A DNA stretch of 64,000 nucleotides from Pseudomonadota bacterium (GCA_018816735.1 JAHIVH010000047.1:1-64000); one strand, 5' to 3'. Shown: positions 24,278-33,564, counted from the stretch's first letter. The notes: generated by a model not told the origin, from the letters alone. Numbers and translations are program-made.

Positions 24278-24970
24278 ATGACCAGACAGCCAAAAGCCAG
24301 CATACTTGTCGTTGAAGATGACCCTGCCATATTGGGCGGGCTCCTGGATGTTCTTGTGTTCAACGGATACCAGGCAAAAGGCACTGATGACGGCGGAAAA
24401 GGACTTACGGCAGCACTTGAGGAGAAATTCGACCTGATCATCCTTGATGTGATGCTTCCTGTCATGGACGGATTTACCATTTGCAAAAAAGTTCGAGAAG
24501 AAAAACCGGATCAGGCAATTATCATGCTGACGGCCAAGGGTGCAGAGGATGATGTTATCACCGGATTCAGGGCCGGTGCAGATGACTACATCGCAAAACC
24601 GTTTTCGTTAAAGGAACTGATGGTCCGGCTGGAAGCAATTTTAAGGCGGGCAGGAAAAGCGATAGGTGACGAAGAAGTGATCATGGATGGCATCTGCTTT
24701 GATGGAAAAATGCTTGTCGCATCCTTTAACGGAAAGTCCCTGGACCTGACCCGAAGAGAAATGGACATTATCGTTTACCTGAATCAGAAAAAAGGACGAA
24801 TCGTCACCAAAAAGGAACTCCTCACCCATGTGTGGCATTATAAAGATGCAGATATTGAAACCCGCACCGTGGATATCCATATGCTGAAACTCAAGAAAAA
24901 AATTACTACCCTGAAACCTGATTCAACCCTCATCCAGACCAAGCGAGGCGAAGGCTACAAACTTTTATGA
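24278..24970 (+). CDS. OmpR/PhoB-family response regulator
   Basis: AGGA lies 7 bases before the ATG. The 230-residue protein has a receiver domain (VVEDDPAILGG; phospho-acceptor Asp57 in LIILDVMLP; Thr in MLTAKG; Lys in IAKPFS) and a C-terminal winged helix (LDLTRREMDIIVYLNQKKGR; ETRTVDIHMLKLKKKI; TKRGEGYKLL). Its stop overlaps the start of the sensor kinase (ATGA). The divergent VWA-PspA operon is the obvious candidate target. Confidence 0.93.
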   Translation: MTRQPKASILVVEDDPAILGGLLDVLVFNGYQAKGTDDGGKGLTAALEEKFDLIILDVMLPVMDGFTICKKVREEKPDQAIIMLTAKGAEDDVITGFRAGADDYIAKPFSLKELMVRLEAILRRAGKAIGDEEVIMDGICFDGKMLVASFNGKSLDLTRREMDIIVYLNQKKGRIVTKKELLTHVWHYKDADIETRTVDIHMLKLKKKITTLKPDSTLIQTKRGEGYKLL

Positions 24971-26904
24971 AAAGACTTCGAACTTATATGTTCCTTTTCT
25001 GCGTTGCCATTTCATTGCCGATCGGGTACTTCGTGTTTAGAACCTACCAGAGTCTCAATCAGGAAGAAACCGCTGAACTCCGGTTTTTTGCCGAGACCAT
25101 TTTTCAGGAAATGGAAAAAGACCTTGCCGATCTGGTGATCAGGGAGGAAGGTAGAGCCATTGACGAATATAACTTGTTTTACACCCCCAGGGACAGCCAG
25201 CAAAGGATACGCTCACCGCTTTCAACCCTTTCTGATAAACCCTTTATTTTAGGCTACCTCCAGAACAACCCGGACGGGTCTTTCCAGACACCCATGGAAG
25301 AAACACTTGGAAAATCCACAGACGACCTGTCATATATTGTCGGAAAACTGAAAGACGTCAACCAGGCCTTTAACCTGAAGCAGTCAACTCTACAGTTAAA
25401 GGAAGGCATGCCCAAAACGGAAGCACCCATGCTGTCAGAAACAAACCAACGGCAGCAGGCGCCGGTTTTTGCGGATAAATATATCGATACCCAAAAGTCG
25501 CGCAAAAAGAAATCGAGCCTGGGCCAGGAAGAGAAATGGCGGGAACAGGTAACGGCCGAACAGGCGTTAAGCCTCGCACAGTCTGACAAAAAAAACGACG
25601 CATTGGGTGACGATAAGGATACCGGCATTAAAAAAGAGAACGCCTCCTTTTTCGATTCCCTTCGTTCAGGCAGACTGAATGCACCCAAAGGGAATGAACG
25701 CGCTGTCGTGGTTTCGGAAAGTGAAGCACATACAGATGCGGCCATCCACCTTTCCAAAAAAATTTTTGAGGCTGAGGTGGCCCCCCTGCAATCGATGTTT
25801 ATCAGCAAAAATGAAATTTTTGTATTCCGCCGGGTCATGATCAATAACAGCATCTTCCGGCAAGGGTTTGTTCTCCTTGTCCCCCAATTTTTAAAGTACA
25901 TATCGGAAACCCATTTCGACCATCAACCCATGGCGAAATTTTCGAACCTTCATCTTTCCGCCATGGAAAAAGGAAAGGAAATCTGCGGACATACCAGCGG
26001 ATCATCTTCAGGATCATCAAAAAATTTCCTGATCCGGCAATTCCCGAGACCTTTTTCCTTTCTGACCGCCAGCCTGAGATTTGAGAATATCCCCCCGTCT
26101 GCAGGAAGAAAAACCCTTGGCATCATGCTCACACTAACGGCCCTGGTCATATTGGCAGGCCTTTTTGCCATTCATCAAAGCGCAAGGACAATAAATGACA
26201 TGTCCGAACGAAGGCAGGCGTTTGCCTCGTCCGTAACCCATGAACTGAAAACGCCGTTAACCAATATCCGGTTGTATATTGAAATGCTGGAAAACGGCAT
26301 TGCCAGAGACCTGGAAAGGGAGCAGGAATATTATCGGATTCTGGGGTCGGAAAGCAGCAGGCTTTCCCGGTTGATCAATAATGTATTGGAGTTTTCAAAA
26401 CTGGACAGAAAAACCCGGTTGTTTAATCTGGAAAAAGGCACGTTTGACAATGTCATCAAAGACGTTCAGGATGCCATGCAGGAGAAACTGAATCAGGAAG
26501 GATTTACACTGAACATTGAAAAAGAACCGTCTCTTGAATTCCAGTATGACAGAGAAGTCATGGTCCAGATCCTGATCAACCTGATCGAAAACAGCCTCAA
26601 ATTCAGTAAACATGCGGCCTCCAGGGAGATATTGATCCTTGCAGACAGACACCACCATGGCAGGGTAACCATCAGTGTATCGGACAAAGGACCGGGAATC
26701 CCTGAAAAGGCCCTTAAAAAAATCTTTGATGACTTCTACCGTGTGGACAATACCTTGACACGGACAACCGGAGGCACCGGCATCGGCCTGTCCCTTGTGA
26801 AGAAATTCGTCACAGCCCTGGGTGGCAAGGTCCATGCTGAGAATAACAATGACGCCGGCTGCCGGATTGTTATTGAACTGCCGCCTGAAAGCCCAAGAAG
26901 TTGA
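24967..26904 (+). CDS. Sensor histidine kinase with large extracytoplasmic domain
   Basis: The 645-residue protein has one membrane segment at about residues 7-27 and a second at about 383-403 (LGIMLTLTALVILAGLFAI), enclosing about 355 residues outside the membrane. That region contains a charged, low-complexity middle part (KSRKKKSSLGQEEK) of no recognisable domain. The cytoplasmic part has HisKA (SSVTHELKTPLTNIRL with the phospho-His) and HATPase (NLIENSLKFSKH; DKGPGIPEKALKKIFDDFYR; GGTGIGLSLVKKF). It overlaps the response regulator by 4 bases. The unusually long sensor domain suggests an envelope signal. Confidence 0.92.
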   Translation: MKRLRTYMFLFCVAISLPIGYFVFRTYQSLNQEETAELRFFAETIFQEMEKDLADLVIREEGRAIDEYNLFYTPRDSQQRIRSPLSTLSDKPFILGYLQNNPDGSFQTPMEETLGKSTDDLSYIVGKLKDVNQAFNLKQSTLQLKEGMPKTEAPMLSETNQRQQAPVFADKYIDTQKSRKKKSSLGQEEKWREQVTAEQALSLAQSDKKNDALGDDKDTGIKKENASFFDSLRSGRLNAPKGNERAVVVSESEAHTDAAIHLSKKIFEAEVAPLQSMFISKNEIFVFRRVMINNSIFRQGFVLLVPQFLKYISETHFDHQPMAKFSNLHLSAMEKGKEICGHTSGSSSGSSKNFLIRQFPRPFSFLTASLRFENIPPSAGRKTLGIMLTLTALVILAGLFAIHQSARTINDMSERRQAFASSVTHELKTPLTNIRLYIEMLENGIARDLEREQEYYRILGSESSRLSRLINNVLEFSKLDRKTRLFNLEKGTFDNVIKDVQDAMQEKLNQEGFTLNIEKEPSLEFQYDREVMVQILINLIENSLKFSKHAASREILILADRHHHGRVTISVSDKGPGIPEKALKKIFDDFYRVDNTLTRTTGGTGIGLSLVKKFVTALGGKVHAENNNDAGCRIVIELPPESPRS

Positions 26905-27010
26905 AGTGATCACCCATTTGCCATAACTAAAATCGGTTCCAGGTGGATAGCGATCCATACGTCAAAAAGTGAATGGACCGCAATAATAGTTCATTGGCAG
27001 CATTAATGAT

Positions 27011-27050
27011 AACGGTTCTGTCGTAAAATAAATGTACGACAGGACCGGTT
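27011..27050 (-). terminator. Strong hairpin terminator
   Basis: AACGGTTCTGTCGTA at 27011-27025 pairs with TACGACAGGACCGGTT at 27035-27050, nearly perfectly, with a 9-base loop. It lies just beyond the stop of the minus-strand lipoprotein gene and after the kinase gene, so it can serve both directions. Confidence 0.7.
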
Positions 27051-27068
27051 TATTGGACTGGTTATTTA

Positions 27069-28994
27069 TCAGAAGTCCACATTGACTCCCATGATCAGGA
27101 AATCGTTTTCAAACGCATTTCCGGTTAATTCAATGTCCGGAATGGTGAATCCTTTATTTTCAGGAACCTTTACTTCCACGGTCGCACTGATCATATCATT
27201 TGCAATCCTTTCCGCTATATTTAATCCCAGATCTATAAGGGGATTCAATAATGATGCAATGCCTGGTTTTGAAAAATACAGTACGTTTACATCAAGTTCA
27301 CTCAAGTCCGGCAGGGCGTTTCCTTTTATTAGTGTGCCATCAATATCAATACCAATAGCAGCGGTTATATCTATACTAAACCTTATGGTGAGAGGGTCAG
27401 GATCTGATGCCACATTAATGTTTGAAATCTCGATCACCAGATTCGGAATTATAAATGTGCCGAGAGGCTCGGTTCCCGAGTGCACCAGTCCTTCTCCTGA
27501 AAAATCACAAACAGGAGGTGTGGTCACCGATGCCATGACTTTCAGGTCTAGTTGATCCAATCCCAATTCATCCAGATTGATACGCTCAGCTATTTCTGTC
27601 AGATTAATACGGATTGGCCCGATTTCCAAAATTACTTCCTTATCAAGCGGGTTGTCACGGCGGGCGTCACGAATCGCAGTGAGGTTAATATCCGTCAACA
27701 GGCCGGCCTGAACCAGTGTAAATGCGGATTGATTGATAAGATCATCCGAGACGGCTATAACAAGATCATTTTCTCCCGGAGCGGCATGTATTTCAGGCAT
27801 ATCACCTTCGGTGACGATAAAGCGGTCTGAATCCGGATATAGTGCGCTATGATAGAAATCGTCAATTGTCATGCCAATACCCAGTTCCATTGACAGAGAA
27901 TTTTCATCTGTTGTGAAAAAAGAATCGCTACTCATTGTCCATAAGCCGATATTCACGTTTGCAATCTCCAGTGTCAACGCGTTTGCATCCATTATCGGAT
28001 AATCATTAATCTCGAATTCAATGCGCCTCAATACACTTTCAACCGCTTCTATAACACTGGTAAGAAGACCATCGGGTATTGTTATCCTGCCATATGTTAT
28101 TTCAGGATTCTTGATGGATAGACTGATATTGGACATGTCTATTGACGCAGTAATCTTGTCATCATTATTTAAACCCAATGATAATATTAAACCGCCAACG
28201 CTCGCTTCGTTTGTCGATACGCTGAAATTTGTATTGCCTAGCAGATCGATAACATGAGTCTGGTACCCCTGGACGTATAAACTGGAGATACTCAAACCCA
28301 CCATGATCCCGTCCCCTTCAAGACAGTCAACTTTGTCAATATCAATATTCCCGATTTCAAGTCTTCCAATATAGGAATCATCTTCGCGACGCCCTGGCAC
28401 GTAATCGGGATCAATGACAATTTCACCAAGAAGATTGCTGTTTTCAAGGACATCCCTATGGATAGGCAGCAATGATTCTATAATGTCCGGCATCACCTCG
28501 TTTATTTTATCTTCAACAATTTCAACCAGGCTATTAATTAAATCTTCTGTAATCGAGATACCAAGTGCATTATCGCCTCCGGAAGGATCACCCGTGACTG
28601 CCGAGTCTCCGACATAAAAACAAATTCGTTCCTGATTGGTGATATTTTTTGTGTCACATACCTCAACGGTGCATATTGAAACGGTTTTTGAAGGATCAAG
28701 CGCAAAATTGTAATTGAATTCATAAGTATCTGCACTAAATGCAAGTGTCTGCGTGCTTGTACCCTTTATAACCTTGAGAGATTTTACCGGATCTGTTCCC
28801 GGTATAATTTTCCCGGAAATGGTAACGGCGTTTGTCCCAAAGGGAAAAACCATTCCATTGGCCGGACTGATAAATTCGATTGTTGCGGGTTCTGATGGCC
28901 CACTATTCGTATTTCCAAGATCACACCCTGTCAAGCTTACAAAGGAGATGGGAATAAGAAATGCGATTGCAAGACAATAGATTTTTTTTATCAT
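27069..28994 (-). CDS. Large lipoprotein with repeated amphipathic beta domains, possibly TULIP-like
   Basis: A lipoprotein signal ends in VSLTGC (Cys24) followed by Asp, Leu and Gly. Residues about 40-130 form an Ig-like domain (IEFISPANGMVFPFGTNAVT). From about 150 to the end, long alternating segments such as LINSLVEIVEDKINEVMPDI, FSVSTNEASVGGLILSLGL and ISIKN-like stretches repeat. A DDLINQSAFTLVQAGLL segment near residue 430 and the alternation of amphipathic strands with a few helices recall BPI/TULIP lipid-binding modules. I do not recognise a named family, and the TULIP idea is a hypothesis. Such a protein would bind lipid or hydrophobic ligands at the envelope. Asp at position +2 would favour inner-membrane retention if E. 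coli rules apply. Confidence 0.6.
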   Translation of the reverse strand: MIKKIYCLAIAFLIPISFVSLTGCDLGNTNSGPSEPATIEFISPANGMVFPFGTNAVTISGKIIPGTDPVKSLKVIKGTSTQTLAFSADTYEFNYNFALDPSKTVSICTVEVCDTKNITNQERICFYVGDSAVTGDPSGGDNALGISITEDLINSLVEIVEDKINEVMPDIIESLLPIHRDVLENSNLLGEIVIDPDYVPGRREDDSYIGRLEIGNIDIDKVDCLEGDGIMVGLSISSLYVQGYQTHVIDLLGNTNFSVSTNEASVGGLILSLGLNNDDKITASIDMSNISLSIKNPEITYGRITIPDGLLTSVIEAVESVLRRIEFEINDYPIMDANALTLEIANVNIGLWTMSSDSFFTTDENSLSMELGIGMTIDDFYHSALYPDSDRFIVTEGDMPEIHAAPGENDLVIAVSDDLINQSAFTLVQAGLLTDINLTAIRDARRDNPLDKEVILEIGPIRINLTEIAERINLDELGLDQLDLKVMASVTTPPVCDFSGEGLVHSGTEPLGTFIIPNLVIEISNINVASDPDPLTIRFSIDITAAIGIDIDGTLIKGNALPDLSELDVNVLYFSKPGIASLLNPLIDLGLNIAERIANDMISATVEVKVPENKGFTIPDIELTGNAFENDFLIMGVNVDF

Positions 28995-29636
28995 GATGTT
29001 CTCTCCGTCAATTAAGTTTGGTACCAGACAACATACACAAGGTCATCGGATGATATCCAACAAAACATCTGCCCATGTGTTTCAAAATGATAAATATATT
29101 TTCAACCGGGGGAAAGTTTCTTAACAGCAAAACCACTGTTATCAAAACTGTATGAATGGTGTTTAGCATGCTGGACAAAATTCGTCAACACAATTTTTGA
29201 TTTTACATAACACAATTAAGGTAAAAGAACCTGGTTCCTTGAAGCCATTTCCACCATTCTGCCTTGCCCTTTGGCATCACGGGTCAAGCCGGGCTTTAAC
29301 TGGGATCTCGCAAGCCGGATATTAGAAAAAATATTTGACATCAACCGGTATAAAAGAGTAGTTTAAAAACCAAGGTACACGCCAATGAGATTCCGGCCCT
29401 GATTATTTCCCGTTGTTGATAGCATACTGCAATCTCATCAATCTCATATCTTGCAATATAGCCTGTATTGCCGCTTTTTTTCTGACACGCGTATTTACGA
29501 TCTCAACCCAATTTTGATGGTTCATCGCAACCGGTAAATACTAAAGGAAAAACTGGCCCTAATTTCATTGTTGTAAAAAATTACAATCACCTGGCTTTTC
29601 CCTCAAAAAGGGGATGCGTATCAAAGGGAGGATACC
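28995..29636. other. 642-base divergent intergenic region
   Basis: This gap separates the lipoprotein gene (minus) from the MEDS gene (plus). It contains ATTTTACATAAC at 29200-29211, a 12-base word also found at 24172-24183, and a TTGACA at 29335 without a well-spaced -10 box. No ORF, tRNA or recognised riboswitch is visible. Confidence 0.5.
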
Positions 29637-30290
29637 ATGACCATGCACTTAAAAACTTCAAGTCTATCGTTCATGAATCTTGGATTCGGCGGATACACCT
29701 GCAATTGGGGTACGCATTTCTGCGGACTATATGAATCGGACGCTGAACGGGACAAGATTATGTATGGTTTTCTTGCCCAGGGACTTCGGGAACAGGAACT
29801 TCTCGTATGCTGCCCCGAAGAGCAACATCACGATCATGCACTGGATAGCGTTCATGCGTTATGTCCGGATGCCGCTCGCCCTGATCCAGACTCTTTCAGA
29901 CTTTTCCGATCCCGGGACTTGTACCATCCCCAGGGATTCTTTTCCCCTTATGACATGATAACGGCCCATAATGATATCTGGGATGAGAACCTGCGCACCG
30001 GGACAAGAAACGTTCGGGGAACGGCTGAAATGGGTTGGGCCCTTGAAAAAATTCCAGGGGTGGACCATCTCATGGCCTACGAATCACTTCTCAATACCTT
30101 TATATGGGGAAAGGCCTGGATCAGTATCTGTCTCTATGATGTCAACCGTTTTCCCGGCGCTACGATCATGAAGGTTCTGCAGGTCCACCCCTTTGTCATC
30201 ACAGGTGGGGGAATCTTCGAAAACCCCTATTTTATCCCCCCTGAAAAATGGCTTGCCAAATACGCACCGGAATTCCTAAAAGCCCTTTAA
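29637..30290 (+). CDS. MEDS-domain sensory protein
   Basis: AGGGAGGA precedes the ATG. The 217-residue protein matches the MEDS domain (methanogen/methylotroph, DcmR sensory domain): GTHFCGLYESDAERDKIMYG, then QELLVCCPEE, then MGWALEKIPGVDHLMAYESL and ISICLYDVNRFPGATIMKVL. MEDS is related to the KaiC-like/RecA fold and occurs in sensors for small hydrocarbons or redox cues. It is followed after 9 bases by a hybrid kinase and very likely feeds a signal to it. The ligand is unknown. Confidence 0.82.
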   Translation: MTMHLKTSSLSFMNLGFGGYTCNWGTHFCGLYESDAERDKIMYGFLAQGLREQELLVCCPEEQHHDHALDSVHALCPDAARPDPDSFRLFRSRDLYHPQGFFSPYDMITAHNDIWDENLRTGTRNVRGTAEMGWALEKIPGVDHLMAYESLLNTFIWGKAWISICLYDVNRFPGATIMKVLQVHPFVITGGGIFENPYFIPPEKWLAKYAPEFLKAL

Positions 30291-30299
30291 GAGTTTATA

Positions 30300-32552
30300 A
30301 TGAAGCTATCCCATGAAGTATTACTGGCTCTTGCATATGTGTCTCAAATATCCGATCCCGATTCAGTGAGGTCCCGGTTTATCGAATCTTTGAACGAACT
30401 TGATAAGGCGTTGACCTTCGAGTTTGTTGATCATTTTCCTGCCGGGGTTACGGAATACCGCGTTATTCCCATTGCAACGCTCCGTTCGTCCTTCGGGTAT
30501 GCTGTAATGACCGAAAACGCGACAGCCTTGGGGGACGCGCAAGCTGTTTACAGAAACGCCTTCAAATTTCTGGCGATTATTCTTGAAAACAGAATGCAGG
30601 CGCGCGCGCTGGAATCCAAGAATCAATCCCTGTTGAAAGAAATTAAATTGGAAAAATCACTGGTTCGTACCGTCCTCGACACCCTGCCTGTCGGGGTTTG
30701 GGTTGCGGATGGTGACGGCACAATCCTCATGGGAAACGCTGCCAACGAAAAAATAGGGGCTGGCCCCAATGATTTTGGCAAAGCGTGGTGGTCCGACACA
30801 GGCAAACACATTGAACCGGAAGATTGGGGCATTGCTCGTGCGATCAAGGCGGGCGAGACAGTTATAGACCAGGAGATCGACACGGAATGTTCCGATGGCA
30901 CGCATAAGGCCATCCTCCATTCGGCAGCACCGCTTCTCAATGACGAAAAGAGAGTTATCGGAGCAGTTGGCGTCAATCAGGACATCACCGAACGTAAACA
31001 GGCTGAAGATGCGCTACGGGAAAGCGAAAAAAAATTCAAACAGATCTTCGAAACCGCAAATGTCGGAAAATCACTTACATCTCTGACAGGAGAATTAGAT
31101 GTCAATAAGGCATTTTGTGATCTTCTGGGATATACTCCGGAAGAATTAAAAAGGAAGACATGGCAGGAAATCACCCCTCCGGACGATATTGAAAGCATTC
31201 AGAACCAATTAAATCCACTTCTAAAAGGCGAAAAGGATTCAGCGCGGTTCAACAAGAGATATATTCACAAAAATGGAACTTATATCTGGGCAGATATCAG
31301 CGTGGCCATGCGATATGATTCTGAGGGAAAACCAGTAAATTTTATAACAACAATTGTGGATATCACCGAACGTAAGCAGGCGGAGGATGAAAAAGAGAAC
31401 CTGCAGGCTCAGTTGATCCAGGCACAGAAGATGGAATCCGTGGGCCGGCTGGCCGGGGGCGTCGCTCATGATTTCAATAACATGCTCAGTGTGATCATCG
31501 GTAATACAGAGCTGGCCATGGATAACATATCCTCAAATGACCCGTCGTATGATGCCCTCCAGGAAATCCTGAAAGCCGCCAGACGTTCGGCGGAGATAAC
31601 CCGGCAACTGCTGGCTTTTGCACGCAAACAAACCATCGCACCCAAAGTACTCGACTTAAACGAAACGGTCGAGAGGATACTCAAAATGCTCCGGCGCCTT
31701 ATCGGCGAGGACATCGACCTGGCCTGGCTGCCCGGAACAAAAGTCTGGCCAGTGAGAATGGACCCGTCGCAAATCGATCAGATACTGGCCAATCTGTGTG
31801 TGAATGCCCGGGACGCTATCTCGGGTGTGGGAAAGATTACAATCGAAACGGGCACGAGGACCTTTGACGAAGCTTATTGCAACGACCATGCCGGGTTTAT
31901 GCCCGGCGACTTCAACCTGCTGGCGATCAGCGACGACGGCAGCGGCATGGACAGCCATACCCTGAACAATCTGTTTGAACCTTTTTTCACCACCAAGGAT
32001 GTAGACAAGGGTACCGGGCTGGGTCTTGCCATGGTTTACGGCATTGTCAAGCAGAACGACGGTTTCATCAATGTTTACAGTGAAACGGGCCAGGGGACGA
32101 CCTTCACAATCTACCTGCCCCGACACAATGCCCCGGAAGAACCAACCCGTAAAACAACCCCGGTGACTGCCGACTCAATGGGAAGTGAAACCATCCTGCT
32201 GGTAGAGGATGAACAGGCAATTCTTAAAATGACCGCAAAAATGCTTGATCGGCTGGGCTACACGGTGCTGACGGCAAACTCGCCAGAAAAAGCCATCGAG
32301 ATCGCCCGTGAGTATACTGGCGAGCTTCATCTCCTGATGACTGACGTGGTCATGCCTTTGATGAACGGACGCGACCTGGCCCAAAACATTTTATCACTTT
32401 ATCCGAACCTCAAACAGCTGTTCATATCCGGCTATACAGCCAACGTTATCGTCCATCGCGGTGTGCTTGACGAAGGAGTACATTTTATACAGAAACCGTT
32501 CTCTGTTAAAAATCTGGGTGTCAAAGTCAGAGACATACTCGATCAAAAATAA
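30300..32552 (+). CDS. Soluble PAS hybrid histidine kinase with C-terminal receiver
   Basis: The 750-residue protein has no membrane segment. The order is: N-terminal region of about 110 residues (GAF-like by position only), PAS1 at about 120-230 (TVLDTLPVGVWVADGDGTIL; ITERKQAE), PAS2 at about 245-360 (FKQIFETANVG; TTIVDITERKQAE), HisKA (VGRLAGGVAHDFNNMLSVII with the phospho-His), HATPase (NLCVNARDAIS; GSGMD; GTGLGLAMVYGIV) and a receiver (LLVEDEQAILKMTAKML; Asp in LLMTDVVMP; IQKPFS). It is cotranscribed with the MEDS gene. No output-domain regulator lies nearby, so the phosphate acceptor is elsewhere. Confidence 0.92.
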   Translation: MKLSHEVLLALAYVSQISDPDSVRSRFIESLNELDKALTFEFVDHFPAGVTEYRVIPIATLRSSFGYAVMTENATALGDAQAVYRNAFKFLAIILENRMQARALESKNQSLLKEIKLEKSLVRTVLDTLPVGVWVADGDGTILMGNAANEKIGAGPNDFGKAWWSDTGKHIEPEDWGIARAIKAGETVIDQEIDTECSDGTHKAILHSAAPLLNDEKRVIGAVGVNQDITERKQAEDALRESEKKFKQIFETANVGKSLTSLTGELDVNKAFCDLLGYTPEELKRKTWQEITPPDDIESIQNQLNPLLKGEKDSARFNKRYIHKNGTYIWADISVAMRYDSEGKPVNFITTIVDITERKQAEDEKENLQAQLIQAQKMESVGRLAGGVAHDFNNMLSVIIGNTELAMDNISSNDPSYDALQEILKAARRSAEITRQLLAFARKQTIAPKVLDLNETVERILKMLRRLIGEDIDLAWLPGTKVWPVRMDPSQIDQILANLCVNARDAISGVGKITIETGTRTFDEAYCNDHAGFMPGDFNLLAISDDGSGMDSHTLNNLFEPFFTTKDVDKGTGLGLAMVYGIVKQNDGFINVYSETGQGTTFTIYLPRHNAPEEPTRKTTPVTADSMGSETILLVEDEQAILKMTAKMLDRLGYTVLTANSPEKAIEIAREYTGELHLLMTDVVMPLMNGRDLAQNILSLYPNLKQLFISGYTANVIVHRGVLDEGVHFIQKPFSVKNLGVKVRDILDQK

Positions 32553-32851
32553 CTGGGTCAGGCATTGAGGCATCGAAACTTCGCATGAAAATTGATAAAA
32601 AAACGGCAGGGTCAACTTAAAAACTCGGTACTCTCAAGTATCTGACTGAGTCAGAAAATTACGGTACACTTGGTGAACTCTTTGAACATCTGGTGGATGA
32701 TTCCGCAGCAGTCAGCTATGCTGGCAGATTGTGGGATTTCTTCCGTGGTCTTTTTTATATTGAATTTTCAGTGATCTTTAATCTCTTCAAAATTGAAGAA
32801 GATTTTCAGTCCTATTTCGACTGCTTAGAACAAACTTTAAACCAGTTTGCA
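32553..32851. other. Non-coding or relic sequence beside the dndC remnant
   Basis: No intact gene. An open plus-strand stretch (32693-32905, with upstream in-frame codons YGTLGELFEHLVDDSAAV) looks protein-like but lacks a ribosome site, and its end overlaps the dndC remnant on the other strand. It may be part of whatever replaced the rest of dndC. Confidence 0.35.
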
Positions 32852-33365
32852 CCCGGTTTTTGCGGTTGCTGCTTTCATCCTTCCGTGTTCCTAAAAGGAG
32901 AATAACACTACCATGATCTCTGACAATACTGTCAATTGCTTTTCGTGAGGGTCTGATTTTTAAATAACTGGTACACCACCTAAACCAACGGGTCGGTGAT
33001 GGGTAACCTTTTCCGATCAATTTGCACCAGAATGTATCCTCGGTCCTGGGTTTAACGTTGATAATTTTTATTGGTAATTGTTTGTCATCGATATTTCTTT
33101 AAATAAGTTCAAGCGTTTGATAAATATAATCTTTAATTAACGGCGGCTCAACCAGCGTGTCTGATAATAAAATAAATACAGGTTTGTATTGACTCGGTTC
33201 AAGGCGTTCGAAAAATTCATAAACAAGCTGCAATACCAGAGTAGAATCTTTCCCACCTGAAAAAGCAATGACCCATGGGCGTTTATCAGAAAAATATATT
33301 TTCCTTAAATTGTCGTTTGCGACTGCCGATAGTGTTGTGTTTTTATTACTTATCATTAAATTCAC
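32852..33365 (-). pseudogene. dndC: Remnant of dndC, DNA phosphorothioation sulfurtransferase
   Basis: The N-terminal frame (33099-33365) reads KRPWVIAFSGGKDSTLVLQL, the PP-loop of the PAPS-reductase-like DndC, and VFILLSDTLVEPPLIKDYI, the DndC motif SDTLVE. It then breaks. A second frame resumes near 33090 with DDKQLPIKIINVKPRTEDTF, then LIGKGYPSPTRWFRWCTSYL, and GSVILLLGTRKDESSNRKN, all in DndC order. Similarity stops near 32852, so about half of the usual 450-540 residues are missing. DndC works with DndB, DndD, DndE and the cysteine desulfurase DndA/IscS to put sulfur into the DNA backbone. None of those genes is here, so this is a dead fragment of a lost defence island. Confidence 0.8.
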
Positions 33366-33410
33366 GAAATTATTTTATTGAACAGAATTGAAACTTTTTA
33401 TCATAAAAAC

Positions 33411-33436
33411 ATACACTTATAATTAATGAAGTGTAT
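33411..33436. promoter_or_regulatory. Perfect inverted repeat upstream of the dndC remnant
   Basis: ATACACTT at 33411-33418 and AAGTGTAT at 33429-33436 form 8-base arms with a 10-base spacer, 46 bases upstream of the dndC remnant. The position fits an operator of the lost dnd operon. I did not match it to a known DndB site. Confidence 0.4.
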
Positions 33437-33497
33437 AGTCAACTGTTGTGTTTAATTTCTGAATATTTTATACTCAATATTCAAGTTTTTATATGGC

Positions 33498-33564
33498 TGA
33501 GGGAAAAGGGATGGTAGCTGAGTCTATCAATATACTCAGGATTCAGTGCCTACCGAACCCCTCA
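33498..33564. ncRNA. Nested three-stem RNA-like motif of unknown class
   Basis: Three helices nest cleanly: TGAGGG (33498-33503) with CCCTCA (33559-33564), GGTAG (33513-33517) with CTACC (33550-33554), and CTGAGT (33518-33523) with ACTCAG (33534-33539). The last two are directly stacked on the 5' side. The internal loops are AAAAGGGAT and GATTCAGTGC. It lies in a 320-base gap between two gene relics with no ORF. It does not match any riboswitch, SRP RNA, tmRNA or RNase P core I know. It could also be the end structure of a mobile element. The strand is undecided. Confidence 0.35.

Noticed and set aside
29220..29330. Possible c-di-GMP riboswitch
   Set aside because: Some words recall the GEMM motif, but the receptor/tetraloop pattern and paired helices are not present.
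29335..29355. Promoter TTGACA...TATAAA upstream of the MEDS gene
   Set aside because: The spacer is only 8 bases, too short for sigma-70.
32693..32905. Plus-strand 70-codon open frame
   Set aside because: It lacks a ribosome site and its 3' part overlaps the dndC remnant; I keep it only as possible relic sequence.
33498..33564. TPP, fluoride or group II intron domain interpretation of the nested stems
   Set aside because: Key conserved words (CTGAGA with its partner, the fluoride pseudoknot, the domain V AGC core) are missing.
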